Source of the DNA: Epiperipatus broadwayi
Taxonomy: Eukaryota; Onychophora; Udeonychophora; Euonychophora; Peripatidae
DNA length: 64,000 nt
Direction of reading: 5' to 3'
Assembly (NCBI GenBank): GCA_028023455.1
Contig: JAQFVV010006246.1
Location: 5,036,363 to 5,100,362, forward strand
Position numbers and translations under genes: made by a program
Shown here: one piece after another, positions 25,201 through 30,649 of the stretch
How the letters are laid out: every line of letters starts with the position of its first letter
Position numbering within the stretch: position 1 is the first letter of the stretch
The notes under the pieces: model-generated
What the model was told of the DNA's origin: nothing
Seen by the model: only the letters and a program-made list of their open reading frames with translations
Database searches by the model: none

Positions 25201-26938
25201 TGGTAAAACACATTTATTAAAAACCTTTTCAAACACATGTGTATATTCCCTTTTAGTATCAAGTTATTTCTACCAAAAGCACTCCAACTAAATTTAAGTT
25301 CATTCATTATGTTTCCATCTGTATTAATAATCTGACCAAGATATTTGTAACTGTTAACTTCTTCTAACTTATCATAATCAATCTTTATTTTCATATTTTG
25401 AGAAAATCCATTAAACATTACTTTAATCTTTTTAACATTTATCTTTAGTTCTATTTTCATCTGTAACTCCTGCAACATTTCCTGCAACTCTAAAGCAGTA
25501 TTTGTAAAAAAAAAAAAAAAAAACTATATCATCTGCAAAATCTAAATGACTTAAATAATCTCCATTTATTTTCACTCCTTTAGCTTCCCATTTTAATCCA
25601 CAAAATACTTCTTGCAGCACTGCTGTAAAAAGTTTTAGAGATATGGAGTCACCCTGTTTTACACCCTGAGTTTTAGAGATATGGAGTCACCCTGTTTTAC
25701 ACCCTTCTCAATGTTGTCTTTCCTAGTATCTTTACATAATCTAATTGTTGCTGTTGCTTTTTTATAAATATTCTTTAAAATATGACACTTCCTGGACCTA
25801 TACCTTGATAATCCAATGCTTTAATCACTGAAGAAATGTTTATAAAATCAAATGCCTTTTCATAATCTACAAATTCAAAGTCCTTTCTATAACTTCTCTC
25901 AATACCTAGATATGATCTACTGTACTAAAACCACTTTTAAATCCAGCTTGTTCTCTTGGTTGGTGGAAATCCAATGTTCTCTGTAGACGAGTTGTAATTA
26001 TCTTGGTAAAAATTTTGCATAAAACTGATAAAAGGCTGCTAGGTCTGTAATTTCTAATATCTTCTTTATCATCTTTTTTTGCATTCTGTAATCATCTGGA
26101 ACATTTTTATCATTTAGACATTTGGTATATAACTTTGCTAAAAAATATCTATTTCTTCACCTGCTTCTTTTAATATATCAATTATAATTTCATCATTACC
26201 CAGAGTCTTTCCTTTCATCATAAATTTAATTGCATGTCTCACTCCTTCATTTAAAATTCTGGACAATTTGGAAGATATAATAGATATAGGAGGTACTTAT
26301 ATTCTTGATAGAAGTCTTTTACCCATTTCATGATGTTATCTCTAATTCCATCATTTTTTCTTATAAAAAGTTTATTTTGGATTTTCATTAAAATGAAAAT
26401 TTGAAAAGATAAATGAAATTTTTAAAGACACAATTTTATTTGATAATTATGGCCTTTGAAGTTATGGCTAATGGTAAAAATGGTGATTATAGGAAATGAT
26501 AAACATTCAGCTAAGGAAAATAAAAATAATATCAATTTGGTTAATTGAATGACACTATTACGTGTAACCACTCACTTAACATTCTCAGCAAACTAACTAT
26601 AGGATTTATATTTTATTTGTTTATATTTTATTTAAAATTGGCTTATTTTTTCAGAATTTGCAAATAATAAACTTCATGATAAAATCAAATTTTTTGTTAT
26701 TTTTTAATTTACATAAACTCATTTATTTTATATAAGTATTTTTTATTCTCTACAGGGTCTTTGCAATCGAGGAGAATCTTGTAAATATTCACACATGCTT
26801 GCTGATTCAGAAAACTACTCATGTACAACAGAAAACATATGCAATGAACAGAGGATAAACTTAGGCTGTGATGGAAAACAACAGGAAAACATTAATGATA
26901 AATCAGAAAGTCATCCTAATATAATGAACAATTCCTAA
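4121..26938 (+). CDS. TRMT1: TRMT1, tRNA (guanine26-N2)-dimethyltransferase, C-terminal 229 residues (six exons, gene level)
   Basis: The enzyme dimethylates N2 of guanosine 26 in cytosolic and mitochondrial tRNAs using S-adenosylmethionine. Joined exons (86, 109, 74, 120, 118 and 183 nt) give 229 codons plus TAA with consistent phases: AG|G, 0, AA|A, AA|T, 0. Diagnostic stretches are the C-terminal-domain run beginning [14 protein letters not shown], then [16 protein letters not shown] and WDIMRCW, then [27 protein letters not shown], and the CCCH finger in [20 protein letters not shown]. This matches the end of animal TRMT1. The SAM-binding Rossmann domain must lie upstream of the window. 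The last 45 or so residues, rich in N, E, S and C, are not conserved as far as I can tell. The gene spans at least 22.8 kb because of two large introns (6.06 and 14.43 kb) filled with transposon debris. Confidence 0.93.
4296..4404 (+). CDS. TRMT1: TRMT1 exon (b): RSALLHAGY / SLSHACK
   Basis: Bounded by an AAAG acceptor and a strong GTAAGT donor at 4405. It completes the split arginine, then encodes [19 protein letters not shown] and continues to WDIMRCW, the most conserved part of the TRMT1 C-terminal domain. The intron before it is only 89 bp. A minus-strand open frame at 4317-4682 that overlaps this exon is a shadow. Confidence 0.93.
4405..5761 (+). other. TRMT1 intron with tRNA-like SINE
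   Basis: This 1357-bp intron is AT-rich. The only structured part is the tRNA-like segment at 4949-5013, annotated separately. Confidence 0.85.
4949..5035 (+). mobile_element. tRNA-derived SINE remnant
   Basis: The sequence GGTGTAGCACAATGGTAGAG resembles the D-arm and A box of a tRNA. It is followed about 30 bases later by a B-box-like GGATCGATTTT, in the order and spacing expected of a pol III internal promoter. The B box deviates from GGTTCGANNCC, so the copy is old. The body after about 5035 cannot be delimited. Confidence 0.5.
5762..5835 (+). CDS. TRMT1: TRMT1 exon (c): [20 protein letters not shown]
   Basis: The acceptor is TTTTAAG and the donor GTGAGT at 5836. It encodes 24 residues plus two bases of a lysine codon. 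The basic segment AKRHPVKRR and the following SPAKAIL correspond to the linker before the FSLHPEANP block in TRMT1. Confidence 0.9.
6056..6966 (+). mobile_element. RTE-type LINE, 5'-truncated copy 1 (frameshifted)
   Basis: It begins in the reverse transcriptase at a block reading [12 protein letters not shown] and continues through [17 protein letters not shown]. The catalytic FADD motif has become FTDD. The frame shifts near 6275, then continues [15 protein letters not shown], a stop at 6421, and [27 protein letters not shown] and [20 protein letters not shown], the usual C-terminus of RTE-family reverse transcriptases. The 3' end is a TTGATGATGATGATT microsatellite, as expected for RTE elements. 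It lies in sense orientation in the 6-kb TRMT1 intron, and copies 2 and 3 in this window share its sequence. Confidence 0.9.
7270..7690 (+). mobile_element. Decayed LINE C-terminal fragment
   Basis: With several frameshifts the translation shows NDEISHKD, then KKRLFIEKI with a basic run, then a stretch ending [15 protein letters not shown] read these as the end of a LINE reverse transcriptase (tail domain with E-E-V/L and lysine-rich blocks). The sequence shares the TTGTTTATTGARAAAATTA block with the fragment at 11170-11600. No frame is open for more than about 30 codons. Confidence 0.4.
8040..8720 (+). mobile_element. Decayed RTE/BovB-like LINE fragment
   Basis: The region 8090-8240 reads [12 protein letters not shown], then with a one-base shift FDYNKAFD and NALELGI, which matches the RT block W-I-I-E-K...F-I-D-Y-x-K-A-F-D of RTE/BovB-like elements. 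About 8660-8700 reads [14 protein letters not shown], comparable to the V-x-Y-G-C-E-S-W-T-I-K-K block near the C-terminus of the same family. The sequence between is strongly decayed, including poly-A expansions near 8310. It is non-functional. Confidence 0.5.
11170..11600 (+). mobile_element. Decayed LINE C-terminal fragment
   Basis: A shifting frame shows KQAFNKSKG, then KNFV, then an ETW-like TWII with [19 protein letters not shown] and [10 protein letters not shown]. The order (K-x-A-F...ETW.I.KKERR...W-K..R-I...) is that of the reverse transcriptase tail of RTE/L2-like LINEs. It shares a block with 7270-7690. The copy is old, interrupted and lies in the TRMT1 intron. Confidence 0.45.
11895..12014 (+). 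CDS. TRMT1: TRMT1 exon (d): [12 protein letters not shown] / RFPENP
   Basis: The acceptor is TATTTAG and the donor GTAATG at 12015. It completes the split lysine and encodes [19 protein letters not shown] and [17 protein letters not shown], the block that precedes the C-terminal zinc finger in animal TRMT1. It ends with two bases of an asparagine codon. Confidence 0.93.
12210..12327 (+). CDS. TRMT1: TRMT1 exon (e): first half of CCCH finger
   Basis: The acceptor is CTATTTCAG and the donor GTACAA at 12328. It encodes a basic, glutamine- and serine-rich linker ending [11 protein letters not shown]. The first zinc ligand (Cys of SCKRF) is here; the other three are in the next exon, so the finger is divided by the 14.4-kb intron. 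The preceding intron is only 195 bp. Confidence 0.93.
13075..13145 (+). mobile_element. tRNA-derived SINE remnant
   Basis: TTAGTGGTAAAGTATCAG resembles the D-arm and A box of a tRNA. After about 32 bases comes GGTTCCAAATC, a near-match to the B box. Spacing and order fit a pol III internal promoter. The flanks are AT-rich and the body is not delimited. Confidence 0.5.
17071..17293. mobile_element. Palindromic MITE-like element (223 bp)
   Basis: The left arm (17071-17158) and right arm (17208-17293) are inverted copies with only a few mismatches, starting GTAATCTTATAATTG and ending with its complement. Each arm includes a GGAGCRCT-type block next to the 49-bp centre, which has several CpG sites (ATCGAGCC, TACGAGG). 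The length, near-full palindromicity and lack of coding capacity suggest a foldback or MITE-type DNA element. A clear target-site duplication is not visible; the right flank is a 12-base G tract at 17299-17310. It lies inside the TRMT1 intron. Confidence 0.75.
17387..17760 (-). pseudogene. Coding-like block, unidentified (exon or retrocopy)
   Basis: On the minus strand 17387-17572 reads [19 protein letters not shown] and on to [13 protein letters not shown] second block near 17740-17640 reads [19 protein letters not shown] then GARLILKSL and a stop. The amino-acid mix (D, E, A, R, G) is richer than the window's noise frames. Stops and a shift separate the two blocks. I do not recognise a family. 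They may be exons of the same unidentified gene as 18914-19690, or a decayed retrocopy. Confidence 0.22.
18280..18493. repeat. Segment bounded by TGTAATGG / CCATTACA
   Basis: A GC-richer stretch that starts TGTAATGG and ends with its inverted complement CCATTACA 214 bp later, as LTRs or small inverted-repeat elements do. There is no matching target-site duplication, and the inverted repeat is only 8 bp, so it may be chance. Part of it (near 18400-18300, minus) is open and reads [19 protein letters not shown]. Confidence 0.2.
18914..19690 (-). CDS. Possible minus-strand gene fragment nested in TRMT1 intron, unidentified
   Basis: Three exon-like blocks run in minus order. Block A (about 19690-19423) encodes [35 protein letters not shown] and [16 protein letters not shown]. 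Block B (19240-19192, 49 nt) has a TTTAG acceptor and strong GTAAGA donor and reads [16 protein letters not shown]. Block C (19009-18914) has a good polypyrimidine tract, reads [16 protein letters not shown] and ends in a stop. B and C join in frame. A and B do not join cleanly: B needs a donor in phase 2, and the only one I see in A is AT|GTATGA, which would drop the end of A. I recognise no family. It could be an exonic gene or a decayed copy. Confidence 0.3.
20244..20400. repeat. Direct repeat, copy A
   Basis: This segment is repeated in the same orientation at 20645-20810. Shared blocks include AATGCTTTCTAATTGACATT, CTCAATTATTTATATG and GACTTGCAAATGAGC. The pair brackets about 245 bp of less AT-rich sequence. 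It could be terminal repeats of a short element or an old segmental duplication. Confidence 0.6.
20645..20810. repeat. Direct repeat, copy B
   Basis: Second copy of the repeat at 20244-20400, with scattered substitutions and short indels. Confidence 0.6.
20811..24790. other. AT-rich intronic DNA, no gene seen
   Basis: No feature is supported beyond simple repeats such as the TTA/TCA microsatellite at 24129-24167. Two less AT-rich patches, 21950-22160 and 23450-23940, have short peptide-like runs but stops in every frame; they may be decayed retrocopies that I cannot identify. Confidence 0.4.
24795..26385 (-). mobile_element. RTE-type LINE, longer 5'-truncated copy 2
   Basis: Reading the minus strand from 26385, an N-terminal RT block ([15 protein letters not shown]) is followed by decayed RT, then the GDSIS block, [14 protein letters not shown] with the catalytic FADD intact, [15 protein letters not shown], and a C-terminus with [16 protein letters not shown] and [14 protein letters not shown]. 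The element ends in a TTGATAATGATGATG tail at 24797-24812. It is disrupted by an A/T homopolymer at 25506-25522 inside the RT and by a 38-bp tandem duplication at 25631-25706. It is antisense to TRMT1. Confidence 0.9.
25631..25706. repeat. 38-bp tandem duplication inside RTE copy 2
   Basis: The unit beginning AGTTTTAGAGATATGGAG occurs twice with period 38 and one terminal difference. It spans the R-Q-G-D motif coding region. A 38-base gain is not a multiple of three, so it breaks the reading frame. Copy 1 at 6056 has a single unit. Confidence 0.9.
26756..26938 (+). CDS. TRMT1: TRMT1 terminal exon: CCCH finger completion and stop
   Basis: The acceptor is TTCTCTACAG. It encodes [19 protein letters not shown] and a 42-residue tail, then TAA at 26936-26938. 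Together with the preceding exon the finger is C-x7-C-x5-C-x3-H ([20 protein letters not shown]), a CCCH zinc finger of the RNA-binding kind found at the C-terminus of animal TRMT1. Confidence 0.95.
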   Translation, partial: GLCNRGESCKYSHMLADSENYSCTTENICNEQRINLGCDGKQQENINDKSESHPNIMNNS

Positions 26939-26963
26939 AAAAGAAAAAAAATGTCTTGATTAT

Positions 26964-26990
26964 AATAAAAAAAAATTTTTTTAAAATAAA
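26964..26990 (+). terminator. Candidate TRMT1 polyadenylation signals
   Basis: AATAAA occurs at 26964-26969 and 26985-26990, starting 26 and 47 bases after the stop codon. In DNA this AT-rich the hexamer is frequent by chance, so the actual cleavage site needs transcript data. Confidence 0.4.
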
Positions 26991-27979
26991 TTTATTTTTC
27001 TTTTTTTTAACATAATGCATTAACGATTAGTTCAGCCATCTTTCTACATCCATAACCTGGGTTTTGGAAATTTTTTCAAGTCACTATCAGGCTTAGGATT
27101 TTATATTCAGATAGCCAATCCATAGCTATCCCAATCAACCAAACAATAAGGGCTGACAAATAGGTGTTTAGCATTATTAACTAGAAGGTGAAGGTTTTTG
27201 ATTAATCTGGATTGGAGAGATGAGTCTCAATGTGTTAACTATAAAAACAAAAATATAATATATGATCTTTACCTCTGGGTATTTAATATTCATTTATTTT
27301 GTTTTGGATTATAAGAAATAATGTGTTTAAACTTATTTCTTTTTATTATTACAAAAACCTTTGGATTGTATGTGTAATGGTTGATCTTTGAAGAACAAGA
27401 AAGTTGATTTTGTAAGAAGTTTGGCGGTATATATCACTATAATTAGTGCAAAATAAACCGAAATCAATTTCTGCAAATAGTAATTTGATTTGTACGTAAT
27501 CAATATTCAACTTCATGACATAATGAACAAATAATAAAGTATTAGTGGCATTTTTGTATGCTCATCATTATGTACAGGTTACCTTTTCATAATCTGATAG
27601 AAAACTTGGTTCTCTTACTAATTTAACAATTTATTTAGCTAATTAAAAGTCATTTAATTATAATAAAAATGAATTGTAGAAGTTTGTAAAGTGTTTCTGT
27701 GCAATACTATATTATTTAAATAATGATTTAATAAAAAATGTTAATAAAAAAGATTATTAATTAAATAAAAATTCTTTTTTTTTTACTGGGCTTAAGAATA
27801 ATATTGATTTTACATGCTTTTCCTAATGTTTTAATCACATCACCACATAATTTTTTTAATTGCAATAATCTAGGCCATTTTGTTCTTTTTTGTCTTTCGT
27901 TCAAACTATTTAAAAAATGATATAAGCAGATTATGTATATATTAGTATTCAAATAAGCTTTAGATATGTTTTATTCTGA
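26991..27979. other. AT-rich spacer downstream of TRMT1
   Basis: I see no coding region or transposon protein here. The 63-codon minus frame at 27761-27952 is composition noise. Confidence 0.5.
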
Positions 27980-28003
27980 TATGTAAAACTTTAATAAGTG
28001 TTA
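27980..28003. repeat. 24-bp flanking direct repeat of Penelope-like element (left)
   Basis: The 24 bases beginning TATGTAAAACTTTAATAAGT recur exactly at 30461-30484, on the other side of the Penelope-like element. This is the expected form of a target-site duplication. Confidence 0.8.
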
Positions 28004-28091
28004 GTATTAAATGCACATATTATATAATTCGAATATGATATATTGAAGAATTATATTGCACAATTCTATAAATAACAATTTTATTAAATCT

Positions 28092-28140
28092 CCAAATGTT
28101 TTCGAAGGCTTACCCTTCATTATCAAGAAGTCTCATCGTT
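28092..28140 (-). ncRNA. Penelope 3' hairpin motif, hammerhead-like but degenerate
   Basis: On the minus strand it reads ACTTC, TTGATAA, T, GAAGG, loop, CCTTC, GAAA, then ACATTTGGAG. The GAAGG/CCTTC stem is perfect and CTTC can pair with GGAG downstream. This order recalls a minimal type I hammerhead (CUGANGA, stem II, GAAA), which Penelope-like elements are known to carry. However, C3 and G8 are substituted and one extra base sits before stem II, so self-cleavage is not expected. Confidence 0.35.
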
Positions 28141-28217
28141 TTTTTCAATGATATACTAATATGCAAATATCTGACCAAACTGGGTAAATATGCAAATTAG
28201 AATCAGAGCACCTACAC

Positions 28218-28613
28218 TTACCATTTCTTCGACAAGGCGTAAAATGACTCCCTCTTGTTCATTGCGTATTCATCCGAAATGATGTAACACGCCTCATTAA
28301 CCTTCCTTCGCAAATCATTCCGCTCCCTACACAAAACTTTTGGCCTATCAGGTCTGCACTGATGACCCACTGCCATTGCATGCTGAACAAAAATCGACGG
28401 GTGGGATGAGTCCGCTAGAGCCTTATTGTACGCATACACATGCTGGGATAATCTTGTTTGAACCGATGCCCTCGTCTCCCCATAATATGCAGCCGGGCAA
28501 TTGTTTTCACTGCATGCAATCTTGTAGACCGCCTGCTGTGCTTGTACTGGAAGAATATAATCTTTGGTATTGTTTATACACCTATTCAGATTAGGGGGCG
28601 AACGAAAACACAC
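28218..28613 (-). CDS. GIY-YIG endonuclease domain of Penelope-like element
   Basis: This 131-codon frame contains QQAVYKIAC, followed by AAYYGETRASVQTRLSQHV. VYKI and YYGET match the paired GIY and YIG-type strands, and the arginine in TRLSQH is the expected catalytic-core arginine. In Penelope-like elements this nuclease nicks DNA for target-primed reverse transcription. The domain sits C-terminal to the RT with an intervening frameshift. The N-terminal FRSPPNLNRCINNTKDYI is the linker. Confidence 0.9.
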   Translation of the reverse strand: MCFRSPPNLNRCINNTKDYILPVQAQQAVYKIACSENNCPAAYYGETRASVQTRLSQHVYAYNKALADSSHPSIFVQHAMAVGHQCRPDRPKVLCRERNDLRRKVNEACYIISDEYAMNKRESFYALSKKW

Positions 28614-28732
28614 TAAACTCCGAGCAAAAAATTGTCTGCAAGTTTCTATAAATATTTTTGATATATGGTAGCAAAATGTGCAGTTTATCTTGTTTCAACA
28701 CAGGCCCTCTTTTAAATTTCTTAATGACATTA

Positions 28733-29221
28733 TCAATAGCTCTTTTTATATTTTGCCTTGATGAGCTCATTTCTATAAGTCTCTATATTGTTTCTTTTGT
28801 CAGTTTCAAAGCTGCACAAACAGTTATTTCTATGTAAGAATGATTTGAGGCCAGTGAATTTATGTATATCTGGTGTATTTGATAAGTGATGTATGTGACC
28901 TCTGATGTTAATAGGCTTAATGGTCATTTTGTAGTAAAAGCGATTAGCTTCAATCATCACTTGCAGGTTCAAATATTTAATACTGTTCGATGCTTCCTCC
29001 TGACTTACATTTATGTTTAGGCCTGAAGCTGTTACAAGGTCAGTTTTAATGTCTTCTATAGTTTCCTCTAGAGCGGCCACAAAAATATCATCTACATACC
29101 TAGCATACAGCACTAATCTGCTATTCATATATTTAGGAACAATAATCCATTCATAAGCGTCCATCATAACACTGGCGATGATTCTGCTCATTGGAAGACC
29201 CATCGGCCAACCGTTGAGCAT
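28733..29221 (-). CDS. Penelope-like reverse transcriptase, catalytic part
   Basis: The 162-codon frame begins with GWPMGLPMSRIIASVMMDAYE (palm motif preceding the active site) and contains LYARYVDDIFVAAL with the YVDD catalytic aspartates. It continues through KYLNLQVMI and a thumb region. It is in the same frame as 29830-29258 but separated from it by an in-frame stop. Confidence 0.9.
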   Translation of the reverse strand: MLNGWPMGLPMSRIIASVMMDAYEWIIVPKYMNSRLVLYARYVDDIFVAALEETIEDIKTDLVTASGLNINVSQEEASNSIKYLNLQVMIEANRFYYKMTIKPINIRGHIHHLSNTPDIHKFTGLKSFLHRNNCLCSFETDKRNNIETYRNELIKAKYKKSY

Positions 29222-29257
29222 ATGATACCACTCATGATTGAAAACTGCATAAATATT

Positions 29258-29830
29258 TCAGTTCATCCATTCCAGCAATGCCACAACAAACTTGACCTGC
29301 TCAAGATTCATTCCATAATTAATGAGTGCTTCTCTTACCACTATGATCGACTTAGGTCTATCAATCGATCCATATAACTCTGCTACATCCAGTGCAGTCA
29401 TCCTTGTGTTTTGCTCAGGATTAGCATTCTTCAATTTCTCAATGAAATCAAATGATGATTTAACAGCATACTTTCCATATCCAGTAGTTTGTGTGATCCT
29501 CTTATTTATGATCTTGGCTGCCAAGTCGATCATCAACCTCAAAGGCACACCCTCTTTATGGGTTTTAGCGTTTGCAAAAATTCTTGGGGGAGTAGTGGCT
29601 GAAGGATACATTTGCAGGTATTCAGCCTTAGAAAATGCTTTGGATGTATAAGGCCTAAGCACAAATGATACAAATTTATCTTTATTTAACTTGAAGTTAA
29701 TCTCAGGCACTTTTCTAAATTTTAGCTTGTCAACTTGTTGCTGAATTTTATACCTATAATTCTCAGTATTCATAATTACAAATCTATTACCTTTATCCTC
29801 TTTCATAACTGTAATATTCTGTTGACTCAT
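29258..29830 (-). CDS. Penelope-like reverse transcriptase, fingers and first aspartate region
   Basis: The 190-codon frame contains VMKEDKGNRFVIMNTENY, then PPRIFANAKTHKEGVPLR and TALDVAELYGSI, matching the K-x-D-K-G, P-K-x-H-K and L-D-V-x-x-L-Y blocks of Penelope-like RTs. The first catalytic aspartate would be that of ALDVAELY. It ends at a stop that interrupts an otherwise continuous frame into 29221-28733. Confidence 0.9.
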   Translation of the reverse strand: MSQQNITVMKEDKGNRFVIMNTENYRYKIQQQVDKLKFRKVPEINFKLNKDKFVSFVLRPYTSKAFSKAEYLQMYPSATTPPRIFANAKTHKEGVPLRLMIDLAAKIINKRITQTTGYGKYAVKSSFDFIEKLKNANPEQNTRMTALDVAELYGSIDRPKSIIVVREALINYGMNLEQVKFVVALLEWMN

Positions 29831-29847
29831 AAACCTTTGTGTTGTTG

Positions 29848-30429
29848 CTATCCTATCTCTCCACTGATCTCTCCTTGGATGTATAGCTTTTCCAAACCAG
29901 CTTCAGTATCAGCTACCAGCTCCATCTTAGGACATTTCCACTCTTCCCCAACGAATCTAGGGCCTTTATTCAGGACTGTTTTAACTCTTTCAGAGAACTG
30001 AGACGTTGATAAATTTACGAATTCAACTTGCTTCTGTGGCTGCAATTGTATGCCTTGCTTAACTGCTAAAAATTGGAACTTCTTGTTAAATTTCAATTCC
30101 AACTGCGCTCTCAGTCTATTGCATTTTTCAATTATATCACCCAATGGTGCTCTATCACAGAAAATAATATTAAGTCTGTCGCTTGCTCTAGTCAATTCTC
30201 TTCTACATTCAGCTATAACTCCATTGAGAATGAGTACCTGAACTTGTCTCCTAATTGCATTAATGTTGTGAATTGATTGATTCAGCTTTACACAACAAAA
30301 ATTCGGAAACACTTTATAGTTTCTACATTTCACCAAAAAATTCAGCCTTTGTCTATATCTGCATACATCCAGCATTGATTTCAAAGCCATTCGATACTGT
30401 ATTACACAATGATTGTAATATATACACAC
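29848..30429 (-). CDS. Penelope-like element N-terminal region
   Basis: The 193-codon frame has a basic, leucine-rich N-terminal region and ends with QFSERVKTVLNKGPRFV, a block that precedes the RT in Penelope-like proteins. It is in a different frame from the following RT piece, so a frameshift lies near 29840. The true start is uncertain because the 5' end at 30460 may be truncated. Confidence 0.75.
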   Translation of the reverse strand: MCIYYNHCVIQYRMALKSMLDVCRYRQRLNFLVKCRNYKVFPNFCCVKLNQSIHNINAIRRQVQVLILNGVIAECRRELTRASDRLNIIFCDRAPLGDIIEKCNRLRAQLELKFNKKFQFLAVKQGIQLQPQKQVEFVNLSTSQFSERVKTVLNKGPRFVGEEWKCPKMELVADTEAGLEKLYIQGEISGEIG

Positions 30430-30460
30430 AAAAAAAATTAAATGTGTGTTTTAAATCCAA

Positions 30461-30484
30461 TATGTAAAACTTTAATAAGTGTTA
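30461..30484. repeat. 24-bp flanking direct repeat of Penelope-like element (right)
   Basis: Exact match to 27980-28003. The 12 bases TTATTCTGATAT also occur on both sides, just before the left copy and overlapping the end of the right copy, so the target itself contained a short repeat. Confidence 0.8.
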
Positions 30485-30574
30485 TTCTGATATCAAAAGA
30501 ATACATTTTTATTTAAGTTAACTTTTTTAAATATTTCTTTTTCCATATTTTTATGAATTTATATAGAATTGGAA

Positions 30575-30645
30575 GAGTGTATGGTGTAGTAGGTAGTACA
30601 TTCTTCTAGCCTACCCAGCAGCCGATATTTGAAATTTAATATGTC
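30575..30645 (+). mobile_element. tRNA-derived SINE remnant (weak)
   Basis: GGTGTAGTAGGTAGTACATT resembles a tRNA D-arm/A box and is followed by CCTACCCAGCAGCCGATATTTGAA-like sequence where the B box should be. The B box is degenerate, so this is only a candidate. Confidence 0.35.
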
Positions 30646-30649
30646 TTGG

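Larger units (their letters stand above)
12328..26755 (+). other. TRMT1 giant last intron (14.4 kb)
   Basis: It starts GTACAA and ends TTCTCTACAG. It contains SINE-like pieces, a palindromic MITE-like element (17071-17293), coding-like minus-strand blocks (17.4-19.7 kb), a direct repeat pair (20.24-20.81 kb) and an RTE copy on the minus strand. The stretches 13200-17070 and 20811-24790 otherwise hold only AT-rich sequence. Confidence 0.85.
28004..30460 (-). mobile_element. Penelope-like retroelement (RT + GIY-YIG), interrupted
   Basis: The element runs on the minus strand. In order it carries an N-terminal region (30429-29848) ending in a block with LSTSQFSERVKTVLNKGPRF, the reverse transcriptase in two open pieces (29830-29258 with TMIDLAAKIINKRIT-type residues; 29221-28733 with GWPMGLPMS and YVDDIF), and a GIY-YIG endonuclease (28613-28218). 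There are a frameshift near 29840, an in-frame stop near 29257 and another frameshift near 28700, so it is inactive as it stands. The 3' non-coding part (28217-28004) has a hairpin motif. Matching 24-bp repeats lie at both ends. Confidence 0.92.
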
